64,000 nt of DNA from Muribaculaceae bacterium (GCA_029057985.1 JAIDYR010000004.1:20647-84646); one strand, 5' to 3'; counted from the first letter of the stretch, positions 1 to 10,359 are shown. Notes: generated by a model not told the origin, from the sequence alone. A program made the numbers and translations.

Positions 1-2193
1 TGTAGCGGGCTGACCTCTGTGATTATCCCTAACTCCGTCACTTCAATCGGCGAGGATGCTTTTTACCGATGCAGCGGTCTGATAAAATCAGCTTATCCCA
101 ACAACCTGAACAATCCATTTGGGTATGGCATCATTATGGCCTACAATCCCGAAGGAGCGATTATTGAAGACGGCATTATATATGGGCCGGAAAAGAAAGA
201 GATATTATTTGCTACATATGATCTCACAGGTCAATTTATTATTCCTAAAAGTGTTACCTCAATCAGGGAAAGTGCATTCAAATCTTGCAGCGGTCTGACC
301 TCAGTGATTATCCATAACTCCGTCACCTCAATCGGTGATAGTGCGTTCGAATCTTGCAACGGTCTGACATCGGTGATTATCCCTAACTCTGTCTCGTCAA
401 TCGGGAAGAATACTTTCAATAAGTGCAGCGGTCTTATAAAATCAGCATACCCCAATCACCTGAATGATCCATTTGGGGATGGTATCAGGGTTGCCTACAA
501 CCCGGAAGGAGCGATTATTGAAGACGGGTGGATATATGGTCCGGAAAAGAGAAAGATATTATTTGCTCCATATAACCTCGCTGGTCAATTTATTATTCCT
601 GAAAATGTGACTTCAATCGGGCAAGATGCTTTCAAAGGTTGCAGCGGGCTGACATCGTTAATTATCTCTACCTCCGTCACCTCAATCGGGAACTATGCTT
701 TCTATGGATGTACAGACTTAACATCGATAAGAGTGTTAAGCGAGCAACCTGCATCATTATCAGACAACGCTTTCTTGTCCGACCAATATTATGACCCATA
801 TGATAAAGTTGAGTTAAATATTCCGACAGAGTTCATTTCTGCGTATCTTTCGACCAACTGGGGTCAATTTAAAAATATCCGCCCATTAGGATGTGACTAT
901 GTTTTAACGACCTATTCTGATGATGTCCTGAGATATCGTCTTATCCCTTCAATTAACGGTGGTGAAAATAAGGCAGTAGTTATTCAAGGAGATTATAACG
1001 GAGAGATTTCTATTCCTGAGCGTTTCTCATATACTGACGAGAATGGACAAACTTCCCGCTATTATGTAGATGCGATTGGCTATAAAGCTTTTAGTAACAG
1101 TTCAATCAGCAAGATTGATTTTAACTCTCGAATCAATCTGAAAACAATTGGCACCGAGGCATTCAGTAATTGCAGGATATCTTCCATAACAATTCCCGCA
1201 TCTGTTGAAGTTATCAATACTTCCGCGTTTCAGGGTTGCTACAGACTTACTTCAATAACAATCCCTGACAATGTCACTACTATTGGAGATTATGCTTTCT
1301 CGGGATGCAGCAAGCTTCCATCCTTAATTATCCCCGATAAAGTTACGTCTATTGGAGCTTATGCTTTATCTGACTGCAGTAGCTTGAAATCTGTTTCAAT
1401 AGGGTCTTCTGTTAAATATATTGGAGCCTCTGCATTCAAAGGATGTGACAACCTAAACAAGGCTGAATTTACAAGTATCGAACAGCTATGTAAGATTTAT
1501 TTTGCCGACTCCCATTCCAATCCGCTTACTTTTGCTCAAAATTTATATATCAATGGTGAGGAAATACACGACCTTGTAATACCTAATACAGTAGAATCAA
1601 TCGGTTTCGCGGCTTTCTTTAACGGCAGCAACCTCACTTCGGTGACTATACCCAATTCAGTAATATCAATCGGACGATATGCTTTTTATAGTTGCAGCGG
1701 ACTGATTTCGGTGACTATTCCTAATTCCGTCGTATCAATCGGAGAAAGTGCTTTCGACAATTGCATTGGTCTGAAAATAGCTAATTTTGAGAGCATTGAA
1801 TCTCTGTGCAAAATTCAATTCTCTGATATGACTTCCAACCCCCTCTATTGGGCAAAAAACTTATATGTAAACAACGAAAACATAACAGAACTCGCCATTC
1901 CAAACTCTATAGAATCAATCGGCAATTGGGCATTCTCCGGTTGCTCCGAACTGAGATCCATTGAAATTCCTGCCGTAAATGAATTCGGCAAAGGTGCATT
2001 CAGTGGATGTAGCGGTGTTACTTCGATTAAATTGGGCAACCGAGTTATGAACATTGAGTCATCAGTGTTTGAAGATTGCAAATCTTTGCAAGAGCTGACA
2101 ATCTCTGACGGAACGACTCCTATTTCTCTGTCAGGAGACTGGTTGTCGAGAATCCGTAAACTCTATATGGGCAGAGAAATTGAGATTAATTAA
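1..2193 (+). CDS. BspA-like leucine-rich-repeat surface protein (5' partial)
   Basis: The reading frame is open to base 1, so the N-terminus and any signal peptide lie outside the window. The visible 731 codons are almost entirely LRR_5 repeats of about 23 residues with the pattern IPNSVTSIG..AF..C.GL, the BspA (Treponema/Tannerella) type used by surface and secreted proteins for adhesion. Two inserted modules of another type, around FTSIEQLCKIYF and FESIESLCKIQF, break the repeats. A block near bases 71-245 is repeated near 425-600. The protein ends at LYMGREIEIN without the Ig or sorting-tail region that its neighbour has, which suggests a truncated C-terminus. The next gene starts 21 bases later and is a paralogue. 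The family is clear; the ligand is unknown. Confidence 0.85.
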   Translation, partial: CSGLTSVIIPNSVTSIGEDAFYRCSGLIKSAYPNNLNNPFGYGIIMAYNPEGAIIEDGIIYGPEKKEILFATYDLTGQFIIPKSVTSIRESAFKSCSGLTSVIIHNSVTSIGDSAFESCNGLTSVIIPNSVSSIGKNTFNKCSGLIKSAYPNHLNDPFGDGIRVAYNPEGAIIEDGWIYGPEKRKILFAPYNLAGQFIIPENVTSIGQDAFKGCSGLTSLIISTSVTSIGNYAFYGCTDLTSIRVLSEQPASLSDNAFLSDQYYDPYDKVELNIPTEFISAYLSTNWGQFKNIRPLGCDYVLTTYSDDVLRYRLIPSINGGENKAVVIQGDYNGEISIPERFSYTDENGQTSRYYVDAIGYKAFSNSSISKIDFNSRINLKTIGTEAFSNCRISSITIPASVEVINTSAFQGCYRLTSITIPDNVTTIGDYAFSGCSKLPSLIIPDKVTSIGAYALSDCSSLKSVSIGSSVKYIGASAFKGCDNLNKAEFTSIEQLCKIYFADSHSNPLTFAQNLYINGEEIHDLVIPNTVESIGFAAFFNGSNLTSVTIPNSVISIGRYAFYSCSGLISVTIPNSVVSIGESAFDNCIGLKIANFESIESLCKIQFSDMTSNPLYWAKNLYVNNENITELAIPNSIESIGNWAFSGCSELRSIEIPAVNEFGKGAFSGCSGVTSIKLGNRVMNIESSVFEDCKSLQELTISDGTTPISLSGDWLSRIRKLYMGREIEIN
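71..600 (+). repeat. intragenic tandem duplication in BspA-like gene
   Basis: Two stretches, about 71-245 and 425-600, are near identical at nucleotide level. Both encode SAYPN.LN.PFG, then AYNPEGAIIEDG, then a GQFIIP segment. The offset is about 354 bases (118 codons), so the reading frame is kept. Shorter LRR units fill the space between them. This fits recent unequal recombination within the repeat array. Confidence 0.8.
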
Positions 2194-2214
2194 TCATTGG
2201 ACATCTACATAAAT

Positions 2215-3762
2215 ATGATTAAGACAAATATTAATTCTATAACAGCAATATGCTTGCTGACATTAGCAGCAGTATGTCCTATAACTGCACAAGCCTTTAC
2301 CTCGGACGGTATTAACTACAAGATTCTGAGTAGCAATACAGTTTCAGTCTCGTCAAACGCATCAGCTTCCGGATCAATTCTGATACCGGCTCAAGTTGAG
2401 TATAACGGCACAGTATATACAGTTACGTCTATATCGGACGAAGCATTTTCATCAACAGGTATAACCTCAATAAAATTGCCGGAGACAATTCTCACAATCG
2501 GAGGCAATGCCTTCATTGAAACAGCTCTGACCGAACTCATTATACCCAATTCTGTAACTTCAATAGGCGATGGTAGCTTCGCGTTTTGTTCCAAGCTTGT
2601 AAAATTACAATTAGGGAGCAGCGTCAGCAAAATCGGAGCAGATATTTTCACAGGTCTAACGGCTCTTGAGGAAGTCATAAGCCTTAACCCGGTCCCTCCT
2701 ACAGTTAATACATGGGGAACAACGACCACATCTGCAACTCTCTATGTTCCGGAATCCGCGATATCTTCATATTCTTCAGCAAGTGTGTGGAAACAATTTA
2801 AGAATATTAAAGGGGTCGCAGAAGGATCTATTACCATAAGTTCGTTCAATAATCTGACCCAGCTTACAGTAGGCAATCTTGTAACCCGAATTGATCCGGC
2901 TTTCTTCAAGGATAACTCCGGAATGAATAAGCTAAGTCTCGGAAGCGGTCTGAAAGAGATCGGCGAAGAAGCATTCAGAAATTGCACTTCACTTGAAGAG
3001 GTGATCATTCCGGTTAATGTAGAGTCTATCGGTGCTTCAGCTTTCGCCGGCAATAGCCGTCTGACAAATATCGTCATGGGCGCGAACGTGAAGACCATCG
3101 GCGAAAAGGCGTTTGACGGTTGCCCGGCATCGACAATCTATATAACAGCCCAGACTCCGCCGGCAGCTCCGAACAATACGTTCAGCAATTACTCCGGAAT
3201 GCTCTATCTTGAGGGAGGACAACCTACTATCGACGCATATTACGATGCATATACTTGCTGGGATCGCTTCGATGGATACGCCATGATCGAGCCTACAGAA
3301 ATGCAGATGAGCGACAGCAAAATTATCGGTAAGCCGGGAGACACATTCCAGCTCACCGCCAATCTTATACCTGCTGACGTGACTCTCCCACAAATCTTCT
3401 GGCATTCGACAAATCCGGAGATCGCCACCGTCGGTAATAATGGCCTCGTCACCATACATGCTGGCATGGATAAAATTAAGGCTCTTGCCGAAGGGGATGA
3501 TGACAATTCTCACATCTGCAAGATCATTGCTCAGTCTCTTTATGCTAACGGACCGATCAAGGAGGTGACAGTCACCGACGCATCTACCGGCATAGACGAG
3601 ATAATCGTGAATGATCCCGCATCAGGTGAGATCGACCTGAATGCACCCGTAGAGGTTTATAACTTGAATGGTCTGAAGGTTGCAGATTCAATCGAGACTC
3701 TCGCCCCGGGCATCTACATCGTGCGTCAGGGGGTCAATGTCCGAAAGATCGCCATCAAGTAA
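2215..3762 (+). CDS. secreted BspA-like LRR protein with Ig-like domain and sorting-type tail
   Basis: 515 residues when started at the ATG at 2215; an in-frame TTG at 2197 would add six residues ahead of the signal peptide and is unlikely. Residues 1-27 are a typical signal peptide ending TAQA. LRR_5 repeats occupy roughly residues 50-150 and 200-300. A Big_2-type Ig-like segment follows near residues 360-440, recognisable by WHSTNPEIATVGNNGLVT. The last 40 residues (VEVYNLNGLKV through GIYIVRQG to VRKIAIK) resemble the C-terminal sorting domain of type IX secretion substrates. The likely role is an exported or cell-surface binding protein. It lies directly behind a paralogue, which suggests tandem duplication. 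Confidence 0.85.
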   Translation: MIKTNINSITAICLLTLAAVCPITAQAFTSDGINYKILSSNTVSVSSNASASGSILIPAQVEYNGTVYTVTSISDEAFSSTGITSIKLPETILTIGGNAFIETALTELIIPNSVTSIGDGSFAFCSKLVKLQLGSSVSKIGADIFTGLTALEEVISLNPVPPTVNTWGTTTTSATLYVPESAISSYSSASVWKQFKNIKGVAEGSITISSFNNLTQLTVGNLVTRIDPAFFKDNSGMNKLSLGSGLKEIGEEAFRNCTSLEEVIIPVNVESIGASAFAGNSRLTNIVMGANVKTIGEKAFDGCPASTIYITAQTPPAAPNNTFSNYSGMLYLEGGQPTIDAYYDAYTCWDRFDGYAMIEPTEMQMSDSKIIGKPGDTFQLTANLIPADVTLPQIFWHSTNPEIATVGNNGLVTIHAGMDKIKALAEGDDDNSHICKIIAQSLYANGPIKEVTVTDASTGIDEIIVNDPASGEIDLNAPVEVYNLNGLKVADSIETLAPGIYIVRQGVNVRKIAIK

Positions 3763-3800
3763 CTTTCATTCCGACGTCTGACTTATTTTGACAAATAATC

Positions 3801-3828
3801 AGAGGGTATGCCTTTTTGCATACCCTCT
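3801..3828. terminator. bidirectional intrinsic terminator
   Basis: An 11-bp perfect stem (agagggtatgc / gcataccctct) with a 6-base loop, between the convergent BspA-like gene and cdaA. A T-rich run follows on the plus strand. Confidence 0.85.
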
Positions 3829-3891
3829 ATTATTTTTAGATCGCGTTCCTGAAGTAATACTTGCCCGGGTATTGTATTGGGCTTAGAAAGG

Positions 3892-4668
3892 TTAGATCTT
3901 GCTTATCTCGGAAAGAATATGCTCAAGATCAAGCGCGGAGACCTTGATGGAGAACTCCCCGTCTTTGGCTACGGAGATATTGCCCGTCTCCTCGCTGACG
4001 ATCACGCAGACGGCATCCGTCACCTGGCTCATGCCTAATGCCGCGCGATGACGCAGACCGAGATTCTTCGGAATATTCATATCATGGCTGACCGGAAGAA
4101 TACATCCTACCGACTTTATCCTCTTATCAGCGATAATCATGGCTCCGTCGTGGAGCGGTGAATTCTTGAAAAAGATATTCTCTATAAGGCGCGTATTGAT
4201 ATCGGCATCAATTATATCTCCCGTCTTCTCATAATCCGTCAGCGGCATCTTGCGCTGAAACACAATCAATGCTCCGGTCTTTGATTTGGACATCGACATG
4301 CATGCATAGACCACACTCATTATGGCAGCATGATTCCGCGCATTATCCTCCTGATTACTTCCATGACGGAATAAGCGCCTCAGTCTATACCATTTCCTGT
4401 GACTGCCTAAATCGGTCAGGAAGCGCTTGATCTGATCCTGAAAGAGAATGACCAGCACTATCAGCCCGATACTCATAAACTTGTCGAGAATCGTCCCGGT
4501 CAGACGCATCCCGAGGATTTCCGAGGCTATGACCCACACGACCGTGAAAAACAACACTCCATAAAACAGGCTCAGCGAGCCGGAGCGCTTCATCAGCCGA
4601 TAGATATAATATAGCAGCGTAGCTACCAATAATATATCTATTATGTCCTTTATTCCGAAATTAAGCAT
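3892..4668 (-). CDS. cdaA: diadenylate cyclase CdaA (c-di-AMP synthase)
   Basis: Makes cyclic di-AMP from two ATP at the cytoplasmic membrane. 258 residues, the usual length. Three hydrophobic segments lie in the first 80 residues, followed by the DAC (DisA_N) domain. Both signature motifs are present: DGA at residues 174-176 in PLHDGAMII and RHR at 206-208 in GLRHRAALG. The start overlaps the end of folP by 8 bases, so the two are probably co-transcribed and translationally coupled. It is the CdaA class (membrane N-terminus, no HhH DNA-binding domain) rather than DisA. Confidence 0.95.
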   Translation of the reverse strand: MLNFGIKDIIDILLVATLLYYIYRLMKRSGSLSLFYGVLFFTVVWVIASEILGMRLTGTILDKFMSIGLIVLVILFQDQIKRFLTDLGSHRKWYRLRRLFRHGSNQEDNARNHAAIMSVVYACMSMSKSKTGALIVFQRKMPLTDYEKTGDIIDADINTRLIENIFFKNSPLHDGAMIIADKRIKSVGCILPVSHDMNIPKNLGLRHRAALGMSQVTDAVCVIVSEETGNISVAKDGEFSIKVSALDLEHILSEISKI

Positions 4669-5503
4669 TTTTCATCGATTCAAAAAGTGAGATTGTCTCT
4701 TTCGCCTCCCTGGCGTCATGAACCCTCAGGATATCGGCCCCATTCATCAGAGCAGCCATGTTCAAGGCAGTAGTCCCATTGAGGCTCTCTTCGGGAGTCG
4801 ATCCCAAACTACGCCATATCATCGACTTTCGTGATAATCCGACCAATATCGGGCATCCCAGGACCTTGAATTCCTTCAGTTCCTTAAGCAATCGGAAGTT
4901 CTGCTCCGTAGTCTTTGCGAATCCAAAGCCGGGATCGATGATCACGTCGGCAACTCCGAGTTGTCGTAACTCGCTTAGTTTGAAAGCCAGATCTCGCAGG
5001 ACTTCAGCAGTGACGTCGTCATATTCCGTCATTGAAGTCATTGTCTGCGGAGTGCCGCGCATATGCATCAGGACATAACCGACTTTCAGGTCTGCTACTG
5101 TCGGAAACATTTCCGGATCTCCCATACCACCCGAAATATCATTGATGATCCCCACTCCATATTTCTCCACGCATCGGCGCGCTACGTCGGCTCTGAACGT
5201 ATCGACCGACAGCAGCACGTCATCCCCAATCCAGGCGCGGATCGCTCCCAGAGAGGCGTCCAGGCGAGCCCATTCCACATCGGCAGAAATATCAGCGCAG
5301 CCCGGACGCGAGGAATATCCGCCAACATCCAGACAATCTGCCCCCTCCTCCATCATCCTTCGGGATCGCTCAATCAAATCAGGAAGATCCGGAGTCCGGC
5401 TCCCCGAATAAAACGAATCAGGAGTAGCATTGACGATCCCCATCACCATCGGACGCTCCCTTACTATCAGATTGCCGCGACCGCAGCGCAACATTATTCC
5501 CAT
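4661..5503 (-). CDS. folP: dihydropteroate synthase
   Basis: Condenses 6-hydroxymethyl-dihydropterin pyrophosphate with p-aminobenzoate in folate synthesis, and is the sulfonamide target. The pterin-binding motifs are visible: GIVNATPDSF near the N-terminus, LDVGGYSSRPG, and IIDPGFGFAKT. I chose the ATG at 5503 (280 residues, starting MGIMLRCGRG). The frame extends upstream to a TTG at 5566, but that would add 21 residues with no family counterpart. An ATG at 5494 is also possible. It is the first gene of a two-gene unit with cdaA. Confidence 0.93.
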   Translation of the reverse strand: MGIMLRCGRGNLIVRERPMVMGIVNATPDSFYSGSRTPDLPDLIERSRRMMEEGADCLDVGGYSSRPGCADISADVEWARLDASLGAIRAWIGDDVLLSVDTFRADVARRCVEKYGVGIINDISGGMGDPEMFPTVADLKVGYVLMHMRGTPQTMTSMTEYDDVTAEVLRDLAFKLSELRQLGVADVIIDPGFGFAKTTEQNFRLLKELKEFKVLGCPILVGLSRKSMIWRSLGSTPEESLNGTTALNMAALMNGADILRVHDAREAKETISLFESMKNA

Positions 5504-5572
5504 ACGACAGGTTATTTTCTTCGCGAAGTTACTTAAAAAATAATAAATCTCAAGCCTTAGGGTCAATATTTT

Positions 5573-5603
5573 TTTGTAATCCTCGTTAAATTACGTATAT
5601 TTG
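5573..5603 (+). promoter_or_regulatory. Bacteroidota-type promoter for the M6 protease gene
   Basis: TTTG at 5573-5576, a 19-base spacer, then TATATTTG at 5596-5603, matching the consensus TTTG-N19-TAnnTTTG. Transcription would begin near 5610, about 85 bases before the ATG at 5697. Confidence 0.8.
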
Positions 5604-5696
5604 TGAATCTTTTTCGTCGAGATAATCTCCGGCGGATGCCGGATGCTCTCCAAAAAGTATATGATTACCGATTTTTCAACATATTTTCTACCATAT

Positions 5697-8432
5697 ATGA
5701 AACGTTTCTTACCTTCATTGGCAGTCTTTTCGCTCTCCGCAGCCATGGCTGTTCCGGCAGCCGCCGAAGTTGCCATGCCCAGCGTGCGCGAAGGCGACTT
5801 CTACTGCTTCCAAGGGATGCCGCAGAATCAGATCAATTATCTGCCGGCAATCCAAAAGCCTAACCGACCGATTTTCCGTATCGACAAACTCGGCAACTCA
5901 AAGTTTGACAACACTGACGGTCATGATCTGCGTGAAATCCCTACTTCAGGAGATTTCCCGGTCCTCGTAATCCTCGTGGAATTTACCGACTCTAAGTTCA
6001 CGCGCTCCTGGGGCGATCCTCATGAAATCGTAACCCAGATGCTGAATTCTCCGGAATATACTTTCCAGAATGCCACAGGATCTGTCAACAACTATTTCCA
6101 ACGCGTATCCGGAGGCCAATTCAATCCTCAATTCGATGTGGCCGGCCCGGTCCAGATCTCCAAGAAAGAGGTTGAGTACGTGACTTCCAACCCCGACGAC
6201 TTCTACGTAGATCCCGCTTCCGGAAAGAATGTCACCGTCTATCCTGCCGGCCGAATGGTCGAAGAGGCTGTCAAAGCTCTCGAAGATCAGATCGACTTCA
6301 CCAAGTATGACACTGACAATGACGGATACGTAGACTTCGTCTATCTCTTCTTTGCCGGCCAGGGCGCGACTACAGGCGGCGACCGATATCATCATATCTG
6401 GCCCCATGCATTCACCCTTAACGCCGCAATCGGCGGTCCGGTTGAGGTAGACGGAGTAAAGGTCAATCGCTATTGCACTTCTTCCGAACTTGGTGTCGAC
6501 CGCAAGCTTAGCGGAATCGGCACATTCTGCCATGAATTCTCTCACGTGCTCGGTCTGCCCGACTATTACGACACTGCGAATAACAACGGGACAGTCTCCA
6601 AGTGTTTCTCCCCCGGCTCTTACTCAAACATGGACGCCGGAAACTACAACAACTCCGAGCATACACCTCCATTCTTCTCATCCTATGAGCAATACGCTAT
6701 GGAATGGATGAAGCCCGCCAGTCTCTCCGGGACCGGACGCTACACTCTGCTTCCCCTCGAAGCACGCCCCTTCGCTTATCAGCTCGTCTCGCAGAAGAAT
6801 CCTCAGGAATATTATCTCCTTGAGGCTCGCGGCAAATCCTTCCTCGACCAGCATCTTAAAGGCCATGGCCTGCTCGCTTGGCACATAGATTTCGACCTCG
6901 GAATCTGGACCGCAAATACGGTCAACAATAATTCCACCCATCAGAGAATCGATCTGATCGAGGCCGACAACATGTTTGACGAATCCACTCGTAACGGTGA
7001 CCCCTTCCCCGGAGTCAGCGGTATCTGCGAATTCACCAAGAGCGTCTCCCCTTCTTTCAAGGATTGGTCAGGCACCCCCATGGGATATGACCTTCGCGAG
7101 ATCAGCTCGAATTTCGACGGCACCGTATCTTTCGTGGCTACCGGCGACAAGCAGATCGATTCCTCAGCCGAACTCGCCGCTCCCTCTGCAAAAGTTATTT
7201 CCGCCGGTCCGGATTCTTTTGAACTCGTATGGACTCCCGTCGATAATGCAAAAGAATATTATGTCAGCGTATTTGACGCCAATAAATTTAATGGTACTCA
7301 GCTCTCTTTCGGCGACTATATGCCGGGATGGTATTTCAAAAATGTAGGCAACGTGAATGTTGAAGACGGCTTATGCTCTCTTACGGTAGAGGGTCTGCCT
7401 GCCAATGCGAAATGCGGCGTCATGGTTTATGCAGCAAATGACCTCAACGCTTCGCGCATGACATCACCGGTCTTCGTTTCCACAGTAGACGGCAATAACT
7501 TCGCAGCGGCCTCTACCAATCTCCGCATCGGCGCCGGCGAAGAATACGCTATCGCTGAGTGGGACGCAGTGGAAGGAGCCGACGGATATGAACTTCTCTT
7601 CGTTGACCGCAAGAAAAACGCAGCTACAGAGTCGATGGATCACGACTTCGAAAGCCTCTCGGCTCCTAAGGGTTGGACTGTTGCCGGCAATAAATATGAC
7701 AACCGTAAATACGGCCTGGCCGCTCCGTCGCTCAGCTTCCAGCAGCCCGGATCAAGCCTGGAATCTCCCGTCTATGAGCAGCCCGTCAGCAAGGTTTCAT
7801 TCTGGGCTACCAAACGCTATAGCGATAATCTTTGCGAACTCGATGTGTACGCGCTCGACAAGAATGGCAACTCGACACTCGCTTACTCACTCGACAATAT
7901 ACCTCTCTCCGGCGTTTCTTATGATGAAGCACTTTTCAATCTGGAGATGCCTGCCGAAACCTATGGAGTGCGCTTCGTCTATAACTTCCGCTCTACTGAT
8001 CTCTTCTGCTACTTTGATGATCTCAAGGTAGAATTCAACGACGGATATGTCGACACTCCCGTCGATGACGTTGAAATTGAATATGGTCAGGAATTTGCCA
8101 AAGTCCGCGGTCTCGAAGACGGACGCGATTATATCGCATATCTCTATCCGCTAAAGGCCAACGAACGGGGAGCGAAGTCTAATGAACTTTTCTTCCGTCC
8201 GGAAAACCTGACCCCCTCAGGAGTAGAAAGTCTGCCCGCTGAATCGATCGGTAACGTATCCTTCCGCGTCGACGGCATGCAGGTAATCGTATCTGATCCG
8301 AATATGGCCTACGACGTCTTCTCTGCCGACGGCAGTGTAATCGCTCAGGGAATCAAGGGCAACCTTACCCTCCCCGCCCGCGGAATCTATATCCTCCGCG
8401 CAACCTCCAAATCCGTCAAAGTCATCCTCTGA
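5697..8432 (+). CDS. secreted M6-family metalloprotease with Fn3/MAM-like modules and sorting-type tail
   Basis: 911 residues from the ATG at 5697, which gives a clean signal peptide (MKRFLPSLAV to PAAA). An upstream ATG at 5643 would bury that signal. The catalytic zinc motif HEFSH is at residues 279-283, followed by LGLPDYYD, typical of the M6 (immune inhibitor A-like) family. A Ca-binding-like DTDNDGYVDF lies before it. After the catalytic domain come an Fn3-like segment and a jelly-roll (MAM-like) region around DHDFESLSAPKGW. The C-terminus (YDVFSADGS through ARGIYILRA to VKVIL) resembles a type IX sorting domain. Likely an extracellular or surface protease; the substrate is unknown. Confidence 0.9.
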   Translation: MKRFLPSLAVFSLSAAMAVPAAAEVAMPSVREGDFYCFQGMPQNQINYLPAIQKPNRPIFRIDKLGNSKFDNTDGHDLREIPTSGDFPVLVILVEFTDSKFTRSWGDPHEIVTQMLNSPEYTFQNATGSVNNYFQRVSGGQFNPQFDVAGPVQISKKEVEYVTSNPDDFYVDPASGKNVTVYPAGRMVEEAVKALEDQIDFTKYDTDNDGYVDFVYLFFAGQGATTGGDRYHHIWPHAFTLNAAIGGPVEVDGVKVNRYCTSSELGVDRKLSGIGTFCHEFSHVLGLPDYYDTANNNGTVSKCFSPGSYSNMDAGNYNNSEHTPPFFSSYEQYAMEWMKPASLSGTGRYTLLPLEARPFAYQLVSQKNPQEYYLLEARGKSFLDQHLKGHGLLAWHIDFDLGIWTANTVNNNSTHQRIDLIEADNMFDESTRNGDPFPGVSGICEFTKSVSPSFKDWSGTPMGYDLREISSNFDGTVSFVATGDKQIDSSAELAAPSAKVISAGPDSFELVWTPVDNAKEYYVSVFDANKFNGTQLSFGDYMPGWYFKNVGNVNVEDGLCSLTVEGLPANAKCGVMVYAANDLNASRMTSPVFVSTVDGNNFAAASTNLRIGAGEEYAIAEWDAVEGADGYELLFVDRKKNAATESMDHDFESLSAPKGWTVAGNKYDNRKYGLAAPSLSFQQPGSSLESPVYEQPVSKVSFWATKRYSDNLCELDVYALDKNGNSTLAYSLDNIPLSGVSYDEALFNLEMPAETYGVRFVYNFRSTDLFCYFDDLKVEFNDGYVDTPVDDVEIEYGQEFAKVRGLEDGRDYIAYLYPLKANERGAKSNELFFRPENLTPSGVESLPAESIGNVSFRVDGMQVIVSDPNMAYDVFSADGSVIAQGIKGNLTLPARGIYILRATSKSVKVIL

Positions 8433-8455
8433 TAACTCTTATTAATTGAATATAT

Positions 8456-8491
8456 AAAAACCTCCGAAGCCTCCAGGCTTCGGAGGTTTTT
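8456..8491 (+). terminator. intrinsic terminator of the M6 protease gene
   Basis: A 16-bp perfect stem (aaaaacctccgaagcc and its complement) with loop tcca, ending in a T run, 24 bases after the stop codon. Confidence 0.92.
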
Positions 8492-8533
8492 GTATTTTTT
8501 TATTCATAATCATGTTATTCAACATATTTTTTG

Positions 8534-8541
8534 TAACTTTG
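8534..8541 (+). promoter_or_regulatory. -7 promoter element of typA
   Basis: TAACTTTG matches TAnnTTTG and lies 21 bases before the typA ATG. The -33 position reads CATG, a poor match, so only the -7 box is convincing. Confidence 0.6.
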
Positions 8542-8562
8542 CAGTCTGAAATATAGTTATCT

Positions 8563-10359
8563 ATGCAAGACATCAGAAATATTGCCATCATCGCCCACGT
8601 CGATCACGGCAAAACCACCCTCGTCGACAAGATGCTACTCGCCGGCCATCTATTCCGCGACAATCAGAATGCCGGCGAACTCATCCTCGACAATAATGAT
8701 CTTGAGCGTGAACGCGGCATAACGATCCTCTCAAAGAATGTATCCATAAATTATAAGGGTACCAAAATCAACATCATCGACACTCCGGGTCACGCCGACT
8801 TCGGCGGAGAAGTAGAGCGCGTCCTCAATATGGCCGACGGCTGCCTGCTGCTCGTCGATGCTTTCGAAGGCCCGATGCCCCAGACCCGGTTCGTGCTGCA
8901 GAAAGCCATATCCATGGGTCTTAAGCCGGTAGTCGTGATCAATAAGGTCGATAAACCCAACTGCCGCCCCGATGAAGTCAATGAGATGGTCTTTGATCTG
9001 ATGTTTAACCTCAATGCAACCGAAGATCAGCTCGACTTCCCTACTATCTACGGCTCCGCTAAGCAGAACTGGATGGCTGAAGACTGGAAGACTCCCTCCG
9101 ACAACATCACTCCCCTTCTTGACGCAATCATCAAATATATTCCGGCTCCGACTCAGATCGAAGGAGACCCGCAGATGCTGATCACGAGCCTTGACTTCAG
9201 CAACTATGTCGGACGTATCGCCGTAGGCCGCGTCCACCGCGGCACCCTGCGCGAAGGAATGGAAGTTTCCTTATGCAAAAAGGATGGCTCAGTCACCAAA
9301 CAAAGAATTAAGGAACTGCATACTTTTGAGGGTATGGGCCGAAAAAAAGTTGCGGAAGTATCTTCGGGCGACATATGCGCCATAGTCGGACTCGACAATT
9401 TCGAAATCGGCGACACTATCTCTACCGTAGAGAATCCGGAGCCGCTCCCGCGTATCGCCATCGACGAACCCACAATGTCGATGACATTTACCATCAACGA
9501 CTCTCCTTTCTTCGGCAAAGATGGCAAATATGTCACCTCGCGCCATATAGCCGAACGTCTTGAGAAAGAACTTGACAGGAATCTGGCACTGCGCGTAGAA
9601 CGCGGTGAGAATGACGACAAATGGATAGTTTATGGACGTGGCGTTCTTCACCTCTCTATTCTCATAGAGACTATGCGTCGCGAAGGCTATGAACTTCAGG
9701 TCGGACAGCCCCAGGTAATCATCAAGGAGATCGACGGCGTCAAGTGCGAACCGGTCGAAGCCCTGACAATCAATGTGCCTGAGGAGTATTCGTCGCGCGT
9801 GATCGATATGGTGACACGCCGCAAGGGTGATATCCTTAGTATGGAGACACAGAATGACCGTATAAACATCGAATTCAGCATCCCCTCCCGAGGAATCATC
9901 GGACTGCGTAATAATGTCCTGACCGCTACTGCCGGAGAAGCCATTATGGCTCATCGCTTCCTCGAATATCAACCCTGGAAAGGAGACATTGAACGACGCA
10001 CAAACGGCAGTCTCATTGCTATGGAAGCCGGCACTGCATACGCTTATGCAATCGATAAACTTCAGGATCGCGGGCGATTCTTCATCTTCCCGCAGGAGGA
10101 GGTCTACGCCGGCCAGGTTGTAGGTGAGAACGCGAAGGATAACGATATCGTTGTCAACGTGACCAAATCCAAGAAGCTGACCAATATGCGTGCATCCGGA
10201 GCTGATGACAAGGCGAAGATAGTGCCCCCGGTAATCTTCTCCCTTGAAGAGGCCCTCGAATACATCAAAGAGGACGAATACGTAGAGGTAACTCCTAACC
10301 ACATCCGCCTCCGCAAGATAATCCTCGACGAGCTCGAGCGTAAACGCGCCAACCGCTAA
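8563..10359 (+). CDS. typA: translational GTPase TypA/BipA
   Basis: 598 residues, the full family length. A ribosome-binding GTPase of the EF-G-like class, involved in late 50S assembly and stress adaptation. The G motifs are intact: [10 protein letters not shown] (P-loop, residues 11-20), [16 protein letters not shown] (G3) and NKVDK (G4). They are followed by EF-Tu domain II-like, EF-G C-like and TypA-specific C-terminal regions ([24 protein letters not shown]). It stands alone between its own promoter element and a strong terminator. Confidence 0.97.
   Translation: MQDIRNIAIIAHVDHGKTTLVDKMLLAGHLFRDNQNAGELILDNNDLERERGITILSKNVSINYKGTKINIIDTPGHADFGGEVERVLNMADGCLLLVDAFEGPMPQTRFVLQKAISMGLKPVVVINKVDKPNCRPDEVNEMVFDLMFNLNATEDQLDFPTIYGSAKQNWMAEDWKTPSDNITPLLDAIIKYIPAPTQIEGDPQMLITSLDFSNYVGRIAVGRVHRGTLREGMEVSLCKKDGSVTKQRIKELHTFEGMGRKKVAEVSSGDICAIVGLDNFEIGDTISTVENPEPLPRIAIDEPTMSMTFTINDSPFFGKDGKYVTSRHIAERLEKELDRNLALRVERGENDDKWIVYGRGVLHLSILIETMRREGYELQVGQPQVIIKEIDGVKCEPVEALTINVPEEYSSRVIDMVTRRKGDILSMETQNDRINIEFSIPSRGIIGLRNNVLTATAGEAIMAHRFLEYQPWKGDIERRTNGSLIAMEAGTAYAYAIDKLQDRGRFFIFPQEEVYAGQVVGENAKDNDIVVNVTKSKKLTNMRASGADDKAKIVPPVIFSLEEALEYIKEDEYVEVTPNHIRLRKIILDELERKRANR

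Noticed and set aside
3037..3513. minus-strand ORFs opposite the BspA-like genes
   Set aside because: The regular LRR repeats keep antisense frames open; products are repeat mirrors, not proteins.
9289..10302. 337-codon ORF on the minus strand opposite typA
   Set aside because: Shadow of typA; no family pattern, and typA is intact in every motif.
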